NCBI GenBank assembly: GCA_021234155.1
Contig: JAJEKV010000173.1
Coordinates: 324,843 to 388,842 of the forward strand
Direction of reading: 5' to 3'
Length of the DNA: 64,000 nucleotides
Source: Isoetes taiwanensis
Lineage: Eukaryota; Streptophyta; Lycopodiopsida; Isoetales; Isoetaceae
In this document: piece by piece, positions 11,041 to 21,773 of the stretch
How positions within the stretch are numbered: position 1 is the first letter of the stretch
How the letters are laid out: every line of letters starts with the position of its first letter
Program-made: the position numbers and the translations under genes
The notes under the pieces: generated by a model
The model's input: the letters and a program-made list of their open reading frames with translations, nothing else
Databases searched by the model: none
Told to the model about the DNA's origin: nothing

Positions 11041-13274
11041 TGCATTGCTCCTATCACCCCTTTTGGATTCGCATGTACTATGCGAATGACTACTTGCCAA
11101 CATATGGTTAACAATGCACCAACTTTTTGGATTCACCACAAACTTTGCATTTAAGGAATTTGAACTTGCTTGCCCAAATCTATTTGTATATTCATAATGT
11201 ACTACAAGACATTTGGCACGACGTCTTCTTCTTCGCGACAAGGGTTTTTGTGATGCCAGGAAAGTGTTTGTGTGTTGGACCTAGGGATGTGGACTACTCT
11301 GTCAAGGGGTAGAAGGTGCCAAAGCTAAGCTTACCATATGCATTTTGTGCAATTGAAGGGAAGCAAGTCCAACCTCACGTTAGATCTTGGTTAAACAATG
11401 GAGGGATGTAACTTGATGAGGTAGTCTCGGTTGTTGAAAACTACAGAGTGCGCATGCACAACCTAGAAGAAATTGAATGACTATCAATAACGTCTTAATT
11501 GGACAATGGCAAAGATAGCGAGGCTCATGTGTGACTACCATGCCGGCATGATTGACGCAAACAAAAGGGGAAATATTGACCATGTATTTTGGCCTAATAC
11601 AGACATGCATAAATATTTGGCATATAATGGCAAAACCATGAAAGCCTGATAAGCAAAGCTCAGAAGGGTAAAAGGACGGAGCTGACCCTTAAGGTAGTCA
11701 GTCAGACAAGGGAGTAGTAGAAAAATCTGACTAGTAAATAAACTTCAACGTCATAATAATAATTAAATCTCAATGTAATATGTTCTAATAGAATCAATAT
11801 ACAAAGTTTTGGCACATCTAACTCCAAGCTATCAAACCTTAACTCCTCAAAACTGAGACACCTAATAATGAAATGACTTGATGCCATCTAGAACATTCCC
11901 ACCTAGTGTTCCTCATATATGGGGGTTAGACTCAGAGATGAAGTGGGGAAAATAGTAGGGAGGACACATACATTATTAAACAACCTCCAATAACATTTAA
12001 AGATCACAACGAGATCTGGAAGACAGATAAGATATTCCCACAATCATATAGCATATTCACATTATGAAGATCAACAGCACAACTATAACAGATGCATGTT
12101 CTATGATTACACAAGATGTAAAAAGAGACAGCCATAACGCAACAATGAACAATATAATAGAGTGGAATAAAGTAGAATAGAATAGAATAAATTTCTTAAC
12201 GCCATGAAGACCAATAGGTTATGGGTGCCTCATAAGGTTTTCACAAGAAAACCTTTGCAATCACAATGGTACTAGATAACCAATAATAAATCAGTTTGTA
12301 CAAAGAAGATCACAGTAACTGCTGTTGGCTCAGCAATTAAAGTCGCACACCTAGCACCTTAAGGATGTACTACGCAAAGCCATGCACAGATGGTGTTCTG
12401 AGAAGTTGTGGAAGCGTGGAACGTAATGCTAATGATTACACAAGATACAAAGAAGGTAATACAATACACATTAGTTTGAACTACATGATTCCCAAAAAAC
12501 TAAGATAGAAAAGGCTAGAGAATAGGAAAAACAAAAAGCCAAAGAAAGGTCAACCCATGTAGGAAAAAACCACTTTCATGCATGAGGTCAAAGAAATGAA
12601 CCAAGGGTACTATGAGAGATGAGATGAACCTGAAGTATAATGCATCCTAAGGCATCCCACTACGAAGCTTAGTGGCATCTAGGCACACAAGTTATTTTTC
12701 TGGGCAGGTGAATGCTCTCAATATGTTCTATATCTTAAATTTAGATTTCTTAAACTAGTCCCAAGCTGATGAGATTATTCAAAGTAACAAAAGCTTTATG
12801 GATTGTTGGGAGATAATCCATCAGTAGGTGACACAATGGTTGAAATAATAGAAAGGTATATCGGAGGGAAAGAAGATTAAGAAGAAGAGAGAAGAAACCA
12901 TTACATTGCTTCCTCTCGAAATGAATTTATTGATACAAGGAATTGACGAGCTACTGGTGGGACATGAATGGTCAAGTAGTGATCAAATACCTATACTTTG
13001 GGTTAATGAAAATCTTTAACATCACACCATTCACTCTTTCTTAGCAAGTTCTAACAAGTTTTGTTGTGAAATCTGCTATAAGAGCAAAGAATAGTATGAA
13101 GTGGATGCTTTTGTTTTAGTGATAACACACTAGCCCTAGAATATATATATCTCGGGCTTGTGGTTGCCCGGAGACGCATTTAATATAAAGGTTGAGGGCA
13201 GAAATCAACAAAGCCATGCTAGTGTGTGCCCGCCTCATATATCCAATCGAATACTGCCAATGTGGCATGACATA
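11040..13274. repeat. Tandem segmental duplication, unit 1
   Basis: This 2.2 kb block recurs immediately downstream at 13275-15570. Landmarks in matching order include GCTCCTATCACCCCTTTTGG (11045 and 13283), the CTACGAAGCTTAGTGGC stretch (12660 and 14805) and AAGAAGATTAAGAAGAAGAG (12870 and 15058). The two units differ by many substitutions and small indels, so the duplication is old. No protein-coding gene is apparent in either. An antisense LINE-like 3' tail lies inside at 12170-12290. Confidence 0.8.
12170..12290 (-). mobile_element. LINE-family 3' tail, older subfamily (unit 1)
   Basis: The reverse complement reads as a GGTTTT-to-AAAACC hairpin-like stretch, a GGGxCCCATxxCCTATTGGTCTTC segment and then a simple repeat built on ATTCT. 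This is the same architecture as the tails at 830-965 and 50040-50190 but clearly diverged. Only the 3' end remains. Confidence 0.6.
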
Positions 13275-15570
13275 AAGTTTTGCTCCTATCACTCCTTTTG
13301 GATTTGCATGTACGACGCAAATGACTAATTGCCAACACATGGTTAAAAACGCATTAACTTTTTGGTTTCACCACAACCTTTGCATTTAAGGAATTTGAAC
13401 TTGCTTGCCCCAAATCTACTTATATATTCATAATGTACTACAAGACATTTGGCACGGCGTCTTCTTCGCCGCAAAGGTTTATGTGATGCCAGGAAAGTGT
13501 TTGTGTGTTGGACCTACGATGTGGACTACTCTGTCAAGGAGTAGAAGGTGCCAAAGCTAAGCTTACCATACACATTTTGTGCAATTGAAGGGATGCAAGT
13601 CCAACCACATGTTAGATATTGGTTGTCATTTGAAACAATGGAGGGATGTAAAGTTGATTCTAGGTTGTTGAAAACTACAAAGTGCGCATTCACGACCTAG
13701 AAGAAATTGAATGACTATCAATAACGTCTTGATTAGACAATGGCAACGAGGCTTATGACTACCATGCCGACATGATCAATGCAAACAAAAAAGAAAATGT
13801 TGACCATGTATCCTGGCCTAATACACACATGCATAAATATTCGACATATAATGGCAAAACCATGAAAGCCTGATACGCAAAAGCTAGAAGGGTAAAAGGA
13901 TGGAGGTGGATCTAGCTCCTACTAGTAAATAAACTTCAATGTTATAATAATAATCAAATCTCAATATAATAAGCGAATAATATGTTCTAGTAGAATCAAT
14001 ATACAACATTCCCAACTAGCATTCCTAGTAGCCTCTTTATCCAACTCCTAACAAAGCCGATTACACTGATCTCCAACCCTTAAGAAAGGGATATAAGGGG
14101 TTAGACTCAGAGATGAAGAACATTGGGAATGACATACACATAATAAAACAACCTCCAATAACATTTAAAGATCATAGATAAAACATTTCCACGGTCATGA
14201 GATATGATCATATCATGAAGATCAACAACACAACTATAACATACACATGCTCTATGATTACACAGGACATAAAACAGACAATTATAACTGCAACAGGAAT
14301 AATAGAATAGAATAGAATAGAATGGAATGGAATAGAATAGGTTTAACGACACGAAGACCAATAGGCCATGGGACCCCGCCTCAAAAGGTTTTCACGGGAA
14401 AAACCTTTGCAATAATGATGGTACTAGATAGTCAATAATAGATGAGTCTGTACCATGAAGATCATGGTAATTGCTGCTGGCTTTGCAATTAAAGATGCGC
14501 ACCTAGCACCTCAAGGATGTGCTTTTCAAAGTCATGCACAGATTTTGCAAAAATGTGGAACATAATGTTAATGATTACATAAGATACAAACAAGGTAATC
14601 TAATATATATATTAGTTTGAACTACAAGTTTTCAAAAAAAAAAAAAAAACCAAGATAGAAAAGGCCAGAGAATAGGGAAAAAAATGCCAAGAAAGGTCAA
14701 CCCACGTAGGAAAAAGCCCCTTCCATGCATGAGGTCAAAGAAATGAACCAAGGGCACTATGAGAGATGAAATGAACTTTAAGTATAAGGCATCCTACTAC
14801 GAAGCTTAGTGGTGCCTAAACACACAAGCTATTGTGCGGGCTTGATTTGAAGACAAGCGAGAAACATGGAGTCCATATGCTAGGTGGGTGAATGCTTTAA
14901 CTATGTTCTGGATTTGAAATTTAGATTTCTTAAACCAGTTCTAAGATGATGAGCTTATGTGATTGTTAAAAGTAACAAAAACTTTGTGGATCATGGGGAG
15001 CTAATCCATCAGTATGTGGTACAATGGATGAAATAATAGAAAGTCATATTCCGGAGAAAAGAAGATTAAGAAGAAGAGAAAAGAAACCCTTGCATTTCTT
15101 CATCATAGATAGATAGATTCCTTGAAATGAATTCCTTGAAATGAGGAATTGACAAGCATCTGGTGGGATATGAATGGTCAAGTAGTGACCAGAAATTTAT
15201 ACTTTGGATTGATGAGAATCTCTAACATCGTATCACTATCTTTCTTTTAGCAAGTCCTAACAAGCTTTGTTGTGAAATCTGCTTTGTTTTAGTGGTAACA
15301 CACTAGTCGCCCAATGTCACATTTAATATAAAGGTTGATGGCAAAACCCAACAAAGCAATGCTGGAGTTATGTTCAATCGAATGCTGCCAATGTGGCATA
15401 ATGTAAAAATTGTTGCCGCCTCCTCCACCTCCTCCTCCTTTATGATAAAACATTGTTGGTGTGTGTCTGCATTATATGTCCAATCAGGTGTTACCAATCG
15501 AATGCTGCCAATGTGGCATGATGTGAAAATTGCTTCTTCTTTCATTAATAATGATAAAGCATGCAAGTCA
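13275..15570. repeat. Tandem segmental duplication, unit 2
   Basis: Second copy of the unit above. Its matching LINE tail lies at 14285-14410, so that insertion preceded the duplication. Near the right end (15340-15560) a shorter motif around CGAATGCTGCCAATGTGGCAT is itself repeated twice about 120 bases apart. A related motif occurs at 62.75 kb just after another LINE tail. No coding gene is seen. Confidence 0.8.
14285..14410 (-). mobile_element. LINE-family 3' tail, older subfamily (unit 2)
   Basis: Duplicate of the tail at 12170-12290, with an expanded AATAGAATAG-type simple repeat at 14297-14340 as its 3' terminus on the minus strand. It shows that this LINE tail is tipped by a lineage-specific pentanucleotide repeat. 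Confidence 0.6.
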
Positions 15571-15886
15571 TACTAGTCTAAGTCCTTAAGAAGTAGTTTT
15601 GACATGAAAGCTTGTTAGAACTTGTGGAAAGGAGGGCAAGTAGGATGGCATTAGAGATTCTCATTAAATCAAAGTAGAAATCGATTTGATTGCTACCTAA
15701 TCATTCACATCCCATTAACTGCTCTTTCAGTTCCTTTTCTTCCACGAAAGTAGAAGCAACGCATATAGACTCTATTTCTCTCACTTATCTTCGTATCAAG
15801 CATGACGTTCCAGGTATTTATACAGTATATGTCTACATACTGTGACACTTCACAAGTATCTAACTAGACCCCTAAGGGTCAATAAG
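15571..15886. other. Spacer, no gene seen
   Basis: AT-rich sequence between the duplicated block and the LTR at 15887. No coding potential or RNA gene recognised. Confidence 0.4.
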
Positions 15887-17243
15887 TGATAACTTGGGTT
15901 AACTAAAAGGGATTTTATTAGCTATGCTAAAATTATTAGTGAATAAATAACCTAATTAGACTAATTACGTTATAATTAGCTAAAGGGAATCAATAGGGAA
16001 GTGCCACCAAGTGGGACTTGCCAAATTGGGAGGAAAAATTGGAGTCCCACCCCCATTTCTACCAGAAATTCGATTTGGGGAAGAGAAGAGGAATAGCAGC
16101 CACCAATTGCTGTAAACAGACCTAAAGAATGGAGGCCTTTCGTGATAATGGCTTCATCCAGAGACTGGTTAGTTTCTATATAGTTTATATTCCCGCTAAC
16201 ACTTCTTTGAGTAGATGGAATTGTTAAATTCTCTTTTATATGTTATTACGATGATGATGGACACTTTGCTGGTGTTTACATTCTTTCTTTCTGCTCCTTC
16301 CGTGTGTTGGGGATTAAGGGAAGGGTAGAGACCTAAAAGCTTCCTAGAACTAGAGATGTTTCTAGATAGAACCCTTAAAACCCAGTAATTGCGGCCTGTG
16401 CACAAGAGCCCACTGGCCGTGGATACTATGATGTGGTTCGAAGTGGGGGCGGAGCCTTGCTGAGCGTGGCTACTGGGGCTCCTACAATGTGCTAGCTTAT
16501 AGTCAGTCACTGCGTTGGGCTAGGTATGGGTCTGACACCCTCTGGGTCGCAGGATATGGCCTATATGGACGTCCTGGACTTTGCGTAGATTTAGGGAGGT
16601 ATACGGGTGCTGCAGGTGTGGCAGGTATCCTCTAGCACATCCATGGAAGCATTGTGATCCGGGAGGGGACGCTTCTCTAACCTGCCTCATCGGTGATGTA
16701 ACCCGGAGTAGTCTTATAGGGTGATTCCTTGGGATTGCGTCTCCCGAGGGCTACAATCCCGCCATAGCATGTTTCAGCCTATTTGCAAAGTGTGCACAGG
16801 AGGGGCGGATAAAGTGGATTACCCTAGCCATTGTCCTATGCCAGCCAAAGCCATGTTATACTTCTGTCTGCTGATATCTTGAGGCCATGATCGTCAATTG
16901 ATCCCATGGAGTCTGAGCCCAGGGTAGTGCCCTTATTTTGATGAGTTACTGATGTTATTATGTGCTTGTATTGTCATCCAATTGATGGTGATGGATGGGC
17001 CACTCTTCGTGGTGGTATATTATTTGAGCATGATTGTTGTATGCTAACATGTATGCTTCCGCCATATAGGATTCCCATAGAGGACGTGGGACGAATGACA
17101 CCTCCGTGTTCCTCGCCCGGACACTTGGCCATCCCAAGTGGTCCGAGTATGACGGAGGGCCCTACCATGGTGATGTAGTTGCCACGGGAGGGGAATTCCC
17201 ATATTTGTACGATGGGAGCATCGTATAGATTCTGGGAGCGTCA
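15887..17243 (+). repeat. Long terminal repeat of an LTR retrotransposon
   Basis: Starts TGATAACTTGGG, ends GGGAGCGTCA, and is followed three bases later by a primer-binding site. The first 480 or so bases reappear in reverse orientation at 40250-40750, and both copies begin at the same point (TGATAAC/TGTTAAC), which fixes the left LTR boundary. The length would be about 1.36 kb. No matching 3' LTR was found downstream within the window, so the element is either truncated or this is a 5' LTR plus internal remnant. Confidence 0.6.
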
Positions 17244-17246
17244 GAG

Positions 17247-17258
17247 TGGTATCAGAGC
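17247..17258 (+). other. Primer-binding site (initiator tRNA-Met)
   Basis: TGGTATCAGAGC is the standard plant retrotransposon primer-binding sequence, complementary to the 3' end of initiator tRNA-Met. It lies three bases after the LTR end, and marks the strand and start of the internal region. Confidence 0.75.
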
Positions 17259-17901
17259 ATGATTTTGGGTAGACCAAATCATTACATTGGCCATAGTCTA
17301 ACTCGTTAGTTGGCAGGACTTTGTCATAGGTTAAACCATCCCAACTCTGTAGTTAGTACGTGGGTTGACCAGTTAGTGGTAGGATTGAATAGTTGGGTAG
17401 GAGAGTGTAAGATAGGAGGGTAAGTATGTTAGGTTGTGAAGTAAAGAGTTCGTGTGTTCTAAGCGCTATAACTTTCTCCAGGTAGCTCGGATGGACGAGA
17501 TTTTTGCACCATCGTGTCGGGCACATCCATTTACCTTAGGGGCGTCAACACCCGAAATCACAGCAGGGCCCAAAACCTAATCGGGCGCCGCTATACTTTC
17601 AGTGCCTTAGAATTTGAAAAGAAAGCCGTATAAATCCAGCGGCGCCTGCGTATAGAAATGTGTATTCCCGCCGTATAAATTTTTTTGTTAAAAAAAAGAC
17701 AAGTTCTGAAAAAAAAAAATTAAATATTTAGTAAAGTGACGGTTACTTTTCTTTTGCCTCACCTTCCCGCCTAGTGCCCCGCCTCGTCCGACCGCCATAG
17801 CCGCCAGAGAGAAAGCTTGAGCGCCCTGCACCATTACCGCCTACAAGCGCCTCCTCTCCCACTGTTCTTTTCTTTTCCTCCATGAATATGGCTCGTGTTC
17901 C

Positions 17902-18630
17902 CGGTACCCTAAGCTACAACAACCTCAGGTGCCTAAAATATTTGCCGAACTTGGGGAGCAACTCGCTACCGACCCCGATAAAGTAGAGCTACTTTTGATT
18001 GAGCTCGTGCAACGCTTCTTTGCCGGGCATAGAATTCCTTATCCCATCTTCCACTTGTCTGAGCGCTTCCTGTTGAAACTTAACTTCTTACGGAAACCTT
18101 ACATCTTGGTCAAACAGCCCGACCAAGTTCTAATGCTAGTCAAGTTCTATCCGCCCTCGTGCGTAGAAGTCCCCGAGGAAGAAGCCATTCGGATGGAGGC
18201 TGACAGAATCAGAGAGTTTGCCCCCGAAGATGATGCCCAGGAGATGGAGAGAGGAGACCCAAAGGTTCGAGGGTTCGAATATGTCTATCTGGGTGATGGG
18301 AGAGCCATCATAGCGGGCAACCCCTTTGACCTCCCTCCCTACCCGTACGACGAGGCCACCCAAAGCTTTACTTGGGGTGAGGTTCCGTCCAACCTTACGG
18401 TGGACCACCTGATAGCTATCCAGCTGGACATGCAAGTCAGGCCGGACCGCTATCCTGCAGAGCTGCTATGGAGGATTACTGCCCGATGCCTCGCTGAGGT
18501 GGAGGAGCGCATGGCAGCTGCCCATGCAGCGCAACAAGAGGCCGACAGGGCCGAGCAGCAATGGCAAGCAGAGGAGCTTGCCAAGCAGAATCAGGACCAA
18601 CTGCAGCAACCCCATCCCAACCCAGAGTAG
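17902..18630 (+). pseudogene. H3-element ORF1, N-terminal part (copy A)
   Basis: An open frame of about 240 codons ending at TAG 18628-18630. No in-frame ATG opens it; an ATG at 17882 is in another frame. The N-terminal half is hydrophobic/acidic (for example IFAELGEQLATDPDKVELLL) and matches no family I recognise. Next come a YPYDEATQSFTWGEVPS segment and a coiled-coil, Ala/Gln/Glu-rich stretch (residues about 195-230 from 17929). The same protein segment appears on the minus strand at 60590-60910. The stop aligns with a Gln codon in that copy and looks like CAG to TAG. Downstream it was fused to the H3 fold. It could be a gag-like protein of an LTR element, given the LTR and primer site just upstream, but no zinc knuckle, RT or integrase is present. 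Confidence 0.6.
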
Positions 18631-18639
18631 AATGCCCAG

Positions 18640-19111
18640 CACGCTCCCGACCAGACCGAGACCCCCACAGTGAAGCGACGGCGGAAGTCCACCGCCCATA
18701 AGTTCTGCCCACCGGCAAGACCGAGTGGATTCAGCCCGGCCTCGCCCAGTGACAGGGGGCAAGACCCTGCCCAAGAAGCCGACGCAGCGCCAGAGACCGG
18801 CGCAACCAAAGAAGCCGCATTGGTATAGGCCTGACACTGTGGCCTTACGAGAAATTCAGAAGTACCAGAAGACGATCGAGCTGCTGCTGTGGAAGCTTCC
18901 TTTCCAGCACCTGGTCCGAGAAATAGCTCAAGTCTTCCAGACCGACCTGCGGTTCCAGACTTTTGCCATGCTTGCGCTTCAGGAGGCCGCTGAAGACTAC
19001 TTGGTAGCCCTTTTTGGGGATGCCAATCTTTGTGGCATCCATGCCAAAAGGGTCACTATTATGACTAAGGATCTGGCTCTTGCCCGAAAGATTTGGGGAG
19101 ATCACAACTAG
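18640..19111 (+). pseudogene. Histone H3-fold domain of the H3-element ORF1 (copy A)
   Basis: From about 18810 this encodes an almost complete H3 core: [16 protein letters not shown], then [38 protein letters not shown] and IHAKRVTIM, ending ARKIWGDHN-stop. Loop 1 has the canonical H3 length, without the insertion common in CENH3. Yet AEDYLV and ANLC recall CENH3. A shortened tail remnant precedes it ([10 protein letters not shown], cf. the H3 STGGKAPRK region). The upstream linker carries KRRRKS. One frameshift separates the linker from this frame in copy A; in copy C (60085-60910) linker and H3 share one frame. The H3 frame is open over 128 codons. Function unknown; possibly chromatin binding or targeting of the element. 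Confidence 0.85.
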
Positions 19112-19425
19112 CTTGCCTGTCAAGCATCTTTTTCTACTTATTTTCTATGTAAATATAAGAACAATTTTATTTTTTTTTAATTGATGGCAGTATTAATATT
19201 ACATAGTATAAAAGAGTACATGGGGCTTTTAAGGTATATAAGAACAATTTTGACTGTCTAATTTCTTTTGGAAAATAATAATAATAATAATGTAATTATT
19301 TAATTATTATAAAGGACTGACACTGACGCCAGCATAAAAAGTTAAAGATAAAGTACACTTAATAGCCTTTAGGATTTCAATTCTTTTCTTACTTTCCTTG
19401 TTTTTTTTTCCTCCCCCCGACTTGC

Positions 19426-20300
19426 AGTTGCAACGGCGACCCCCAGCATCCTTCAATGGTATCAAGACAGAGAACATTGGGATCCTCAAGTCCCATTTGA
19501 CCTCCTGCAACCCTTTTTGCACCAGAAGGTTGACCTTATCACCAACATGCAGGCCCACCATGATTACGCAGCTTTTCTTAAGTTCTATACTCAAGAGATG
19601 CTCCCTCTCTGTACCACCCCAGGGGATCCTCCCCAGCTCTACTTAGAGAGAGCTATTGTGAGGGAGATGTTGGGGGTGACACTCATGCCTATGATGTTCT
19701 AAAGAGGAAGCTCGGATGGGGTGAAAAACTCGCCGTAGTGATGCATTGAGGTGACTTTTGCGTTGGCCATACTCATGGATCAGTATGTAGAAGACGACGC
19801 TTTGCCAGCAGAGAAGGGCAAAGCGCCCGAACCCTCTGATGACGAGGACGATGAGTACATCCGAGAGGATGACTTCGTCCGGTGGAGGCAATTAGCAGAG
19901 CAGATGCCTCTACACCGAGACTAAGGAGCATGACTGACTGGGTTGGACCCCCTCCCAGTTATCCATCACCAGGGTCAGGAACACCTCTTATTGGAGGATG
20001 TTATGTGGACTTACCATGTAGTGGCTGACCTTAGGACTAAGAAGAAAGCGCAAGTGCTTTATGAGCTCGCCAAGTACTGCATGGACGATTTCATCGACTT
20101 CACGCCAGTTGAGCTCCCTATTGAAGTGTAGCAGCTCCTCCAGTTTCATCAGGAAACCATCGAGCCAGCCGACACACTCCTCAGGCTGAGAGATCTTATG
20201 CTCCAAGACCCTCCATCTCAGCCCCCTCATGAAGCTTTTACTGCCATATGACCTCACGTCCCGAATATTAATATGGTGGATATTCCTTCAGAATCAGACG
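19426..20300 (+). pseudogene. H3-element ORF2, unknown protein (copy A)
   Basis: Opens after a strong 3' splice-site-like sequence (pyrimidine tract then CTTGCAG at 19420-19426). Read across several frameshifts it contains DREHWDPQVPFDLLQPFLHQ, an acidic DDEDDEYIREDDFVRW segment (19775-19924) and YCMDDFIDFTPVELP (near 20080). It aligns with minus-strand pieces at 59321-59870 and 50195-50588. No known domain recognised. Stops and frameshifts show it is inactive here. It lies downstream of the H3 ORF on the same strand and is probably expressed through splicing, if the family is active elsewhere. Confidence 0.55.
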
Positions 20301-20329
20301 AAGGGGAAGAACCAGGGCCACCTGACGGA

Positions 20330-20795
20330 AGAAAAGCAGGAGCTCAAGGAGGAAGAGGTCACCACGGACCTCGATAAGAAAGTTGCTACCTCCGTAATAG
20401 CAGAGGTTAAAGCATTGGGAAATCACCTTACTCGCTTCTTCCTTTCAACTTTTCGGCAGGGACATGTCCTTTTTGTGGCACGAGACCTAGCCCCAGAGGC
20501 CGAAGCATCATGGTGGACCCTCGATGCATTGTCTACCTTGGCATGCCATAAGAAGCTCCCCTATCGCACTTTCACCTACGTGTTCGTGCATCGGGACTTC
20601 GCTCTGACTGCCTTAGGGCAAGATATAGCATCGTGGATGAGCATGAAGCTCCTTGTGGCCGCTCCTTTGGCCACTGCCTATCCACTGGAGATTGCTTCTC
20701 TTGCAGCAGGCACCGTCAGCCTCGGGGCCACTCTGCTGCGCCACCCTCAGCCGCCACCACCACCACCTCCTACGCCAATGGATCAGGACGCGTGA
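20330..20795 (+). pseudogene. H3-element ORF3, unknown protein
   Basis: The open frame running to the TGA at 20793-20795 includes VATSVIAEVKALGNHLTRFF, then an Ala-rich segment and a Pro-rich C-terminus (PQPPPPPPPTPMDQDA). The acidic serine stretch just upstream links it to ORF2. No homologue recognised. GC-rich third positions resemble ORF1 and the H3 segment, which supports one transcription unit. Confidence 0.4.
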
Positions 20796-20986
20796 CCTAG
20801 TTCCCTCTGTGGGATTATAGAGTATGGCCTTTGGCCATTACAATACATGTACTATTGTATAGGCATTTTTATGCCCTCTCTAATACAAATTTTGGCTCTT
20901 TCTATATTACTTATCTCTTTTCTTGATGAATTCTGAGTATACGAAATGACTTATTGATTGTACATCTATTACGGGGTCTGTTGCAG

Positions 20987-21306
20987 GGCCAGAGACGCCA
21001 TATTACACCACTAAAGGGTGGGAAATTGTCACGCTCCTCCGTGACCAAGCTGCCCAAAATCTGCGACGCACCATGCAACGAGGTTGGTCCTACTGGGACT
21101 GCACCAATGAGCGAGCATTCCTGGATGCGGATGATCATTTATGGGAACTTTATCACGAGATGAACAACTTGTTCAACCTCTTAATTATAAACCCGACCTT
21201 AGAATACCAGGATCTCATTATCCAGGTTGGGCACAAATATAATCTAGTGCGCTGTGTAAGGGAGGGTATTTTTCATTCGGTCCTGAACCCACTCACAGCA
21301 CCATAG
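20987..21306 (+). pseudogene. H3-element ORF4, unknown protein
   Basis: An exon-like frame following TTGCAG at 20981-20986: GPETPYYTTKGWEIVTLLRD, then RGWSYWDCTNERAFLDADDH and a C-terminus ending LNPLTAP-stop. About 106 codons without interruption. Unknown family. Its position suggests it is the last exon of the H3-element downstream gene. Confidence 0.4.
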
Positions 21307-21478
21307 TTCATGCTTCGCTATAACCATCTTGTATAAGTGAAGTTCATCTCTGTTGTCCGTTGGGCATTATGTCAAACGTAACCTTACGTCTATCTTAATA
21401 TCAAACAATTTTGTATTAATGGTCTTATGATAATGCTGTGACATGTTGTGTTTATCTCGATTTCATTTATATTTTAGA

Positions 21479-21773
21479 CGGTGCACGTTCCCCTCCGTGG
21501 GTGACACAAGGGGGGTTCACAGTTTTGGGCGTATAACCCATCTGCATGCACGGGGAGGGGGTTTTTTGGACCCATTTTCGTACATATACGGTCGGCAGGG
21601 GGTCCTTTTTCTGGTATTTTTTGCACTATCCTAGGTAATTTTTATTCGAAAGGGGTCAAAATTTACTTTTAAAGATTCGTATACAGGGGGGTTTTTTGCC
21701 ACCCCATGCACGCAGATGGCATATCCCCCTTATACACGAGTGAATCCCCCTTGGGGTGACACCGGTGCAACCT
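21479..21773. repeat. Imperfect foldback element (about 300 bp inverted repeat)
   Basis: The left arm (CGGTGCACGTTCCCC, GTGACACAAGGGGG, CATCTGCATGCACGGGG, GGGGTTTTTTGG) is matched in reverse at the right end (CAAAAAACCCCCC, GCATGGGGTG, CATCTGCGTGCAT, GGGGGATTCAC, CACCGGTGCAACC when read on the minus strand). The two arms pair over most of their length with a short AT-rich loop near 21620-21660. It has the look of a MITE or foldback transposon. I could not identify a target-site duplication. Confidence 0.6.

Noticed and set aside
17929-18630. Start of H3-element ORF1 at 17929
   Set aside because: This codon is GTG, not a normal plant nuclear start. The frame is open further upstream and no ATG in it was found, so the true start is unknown.
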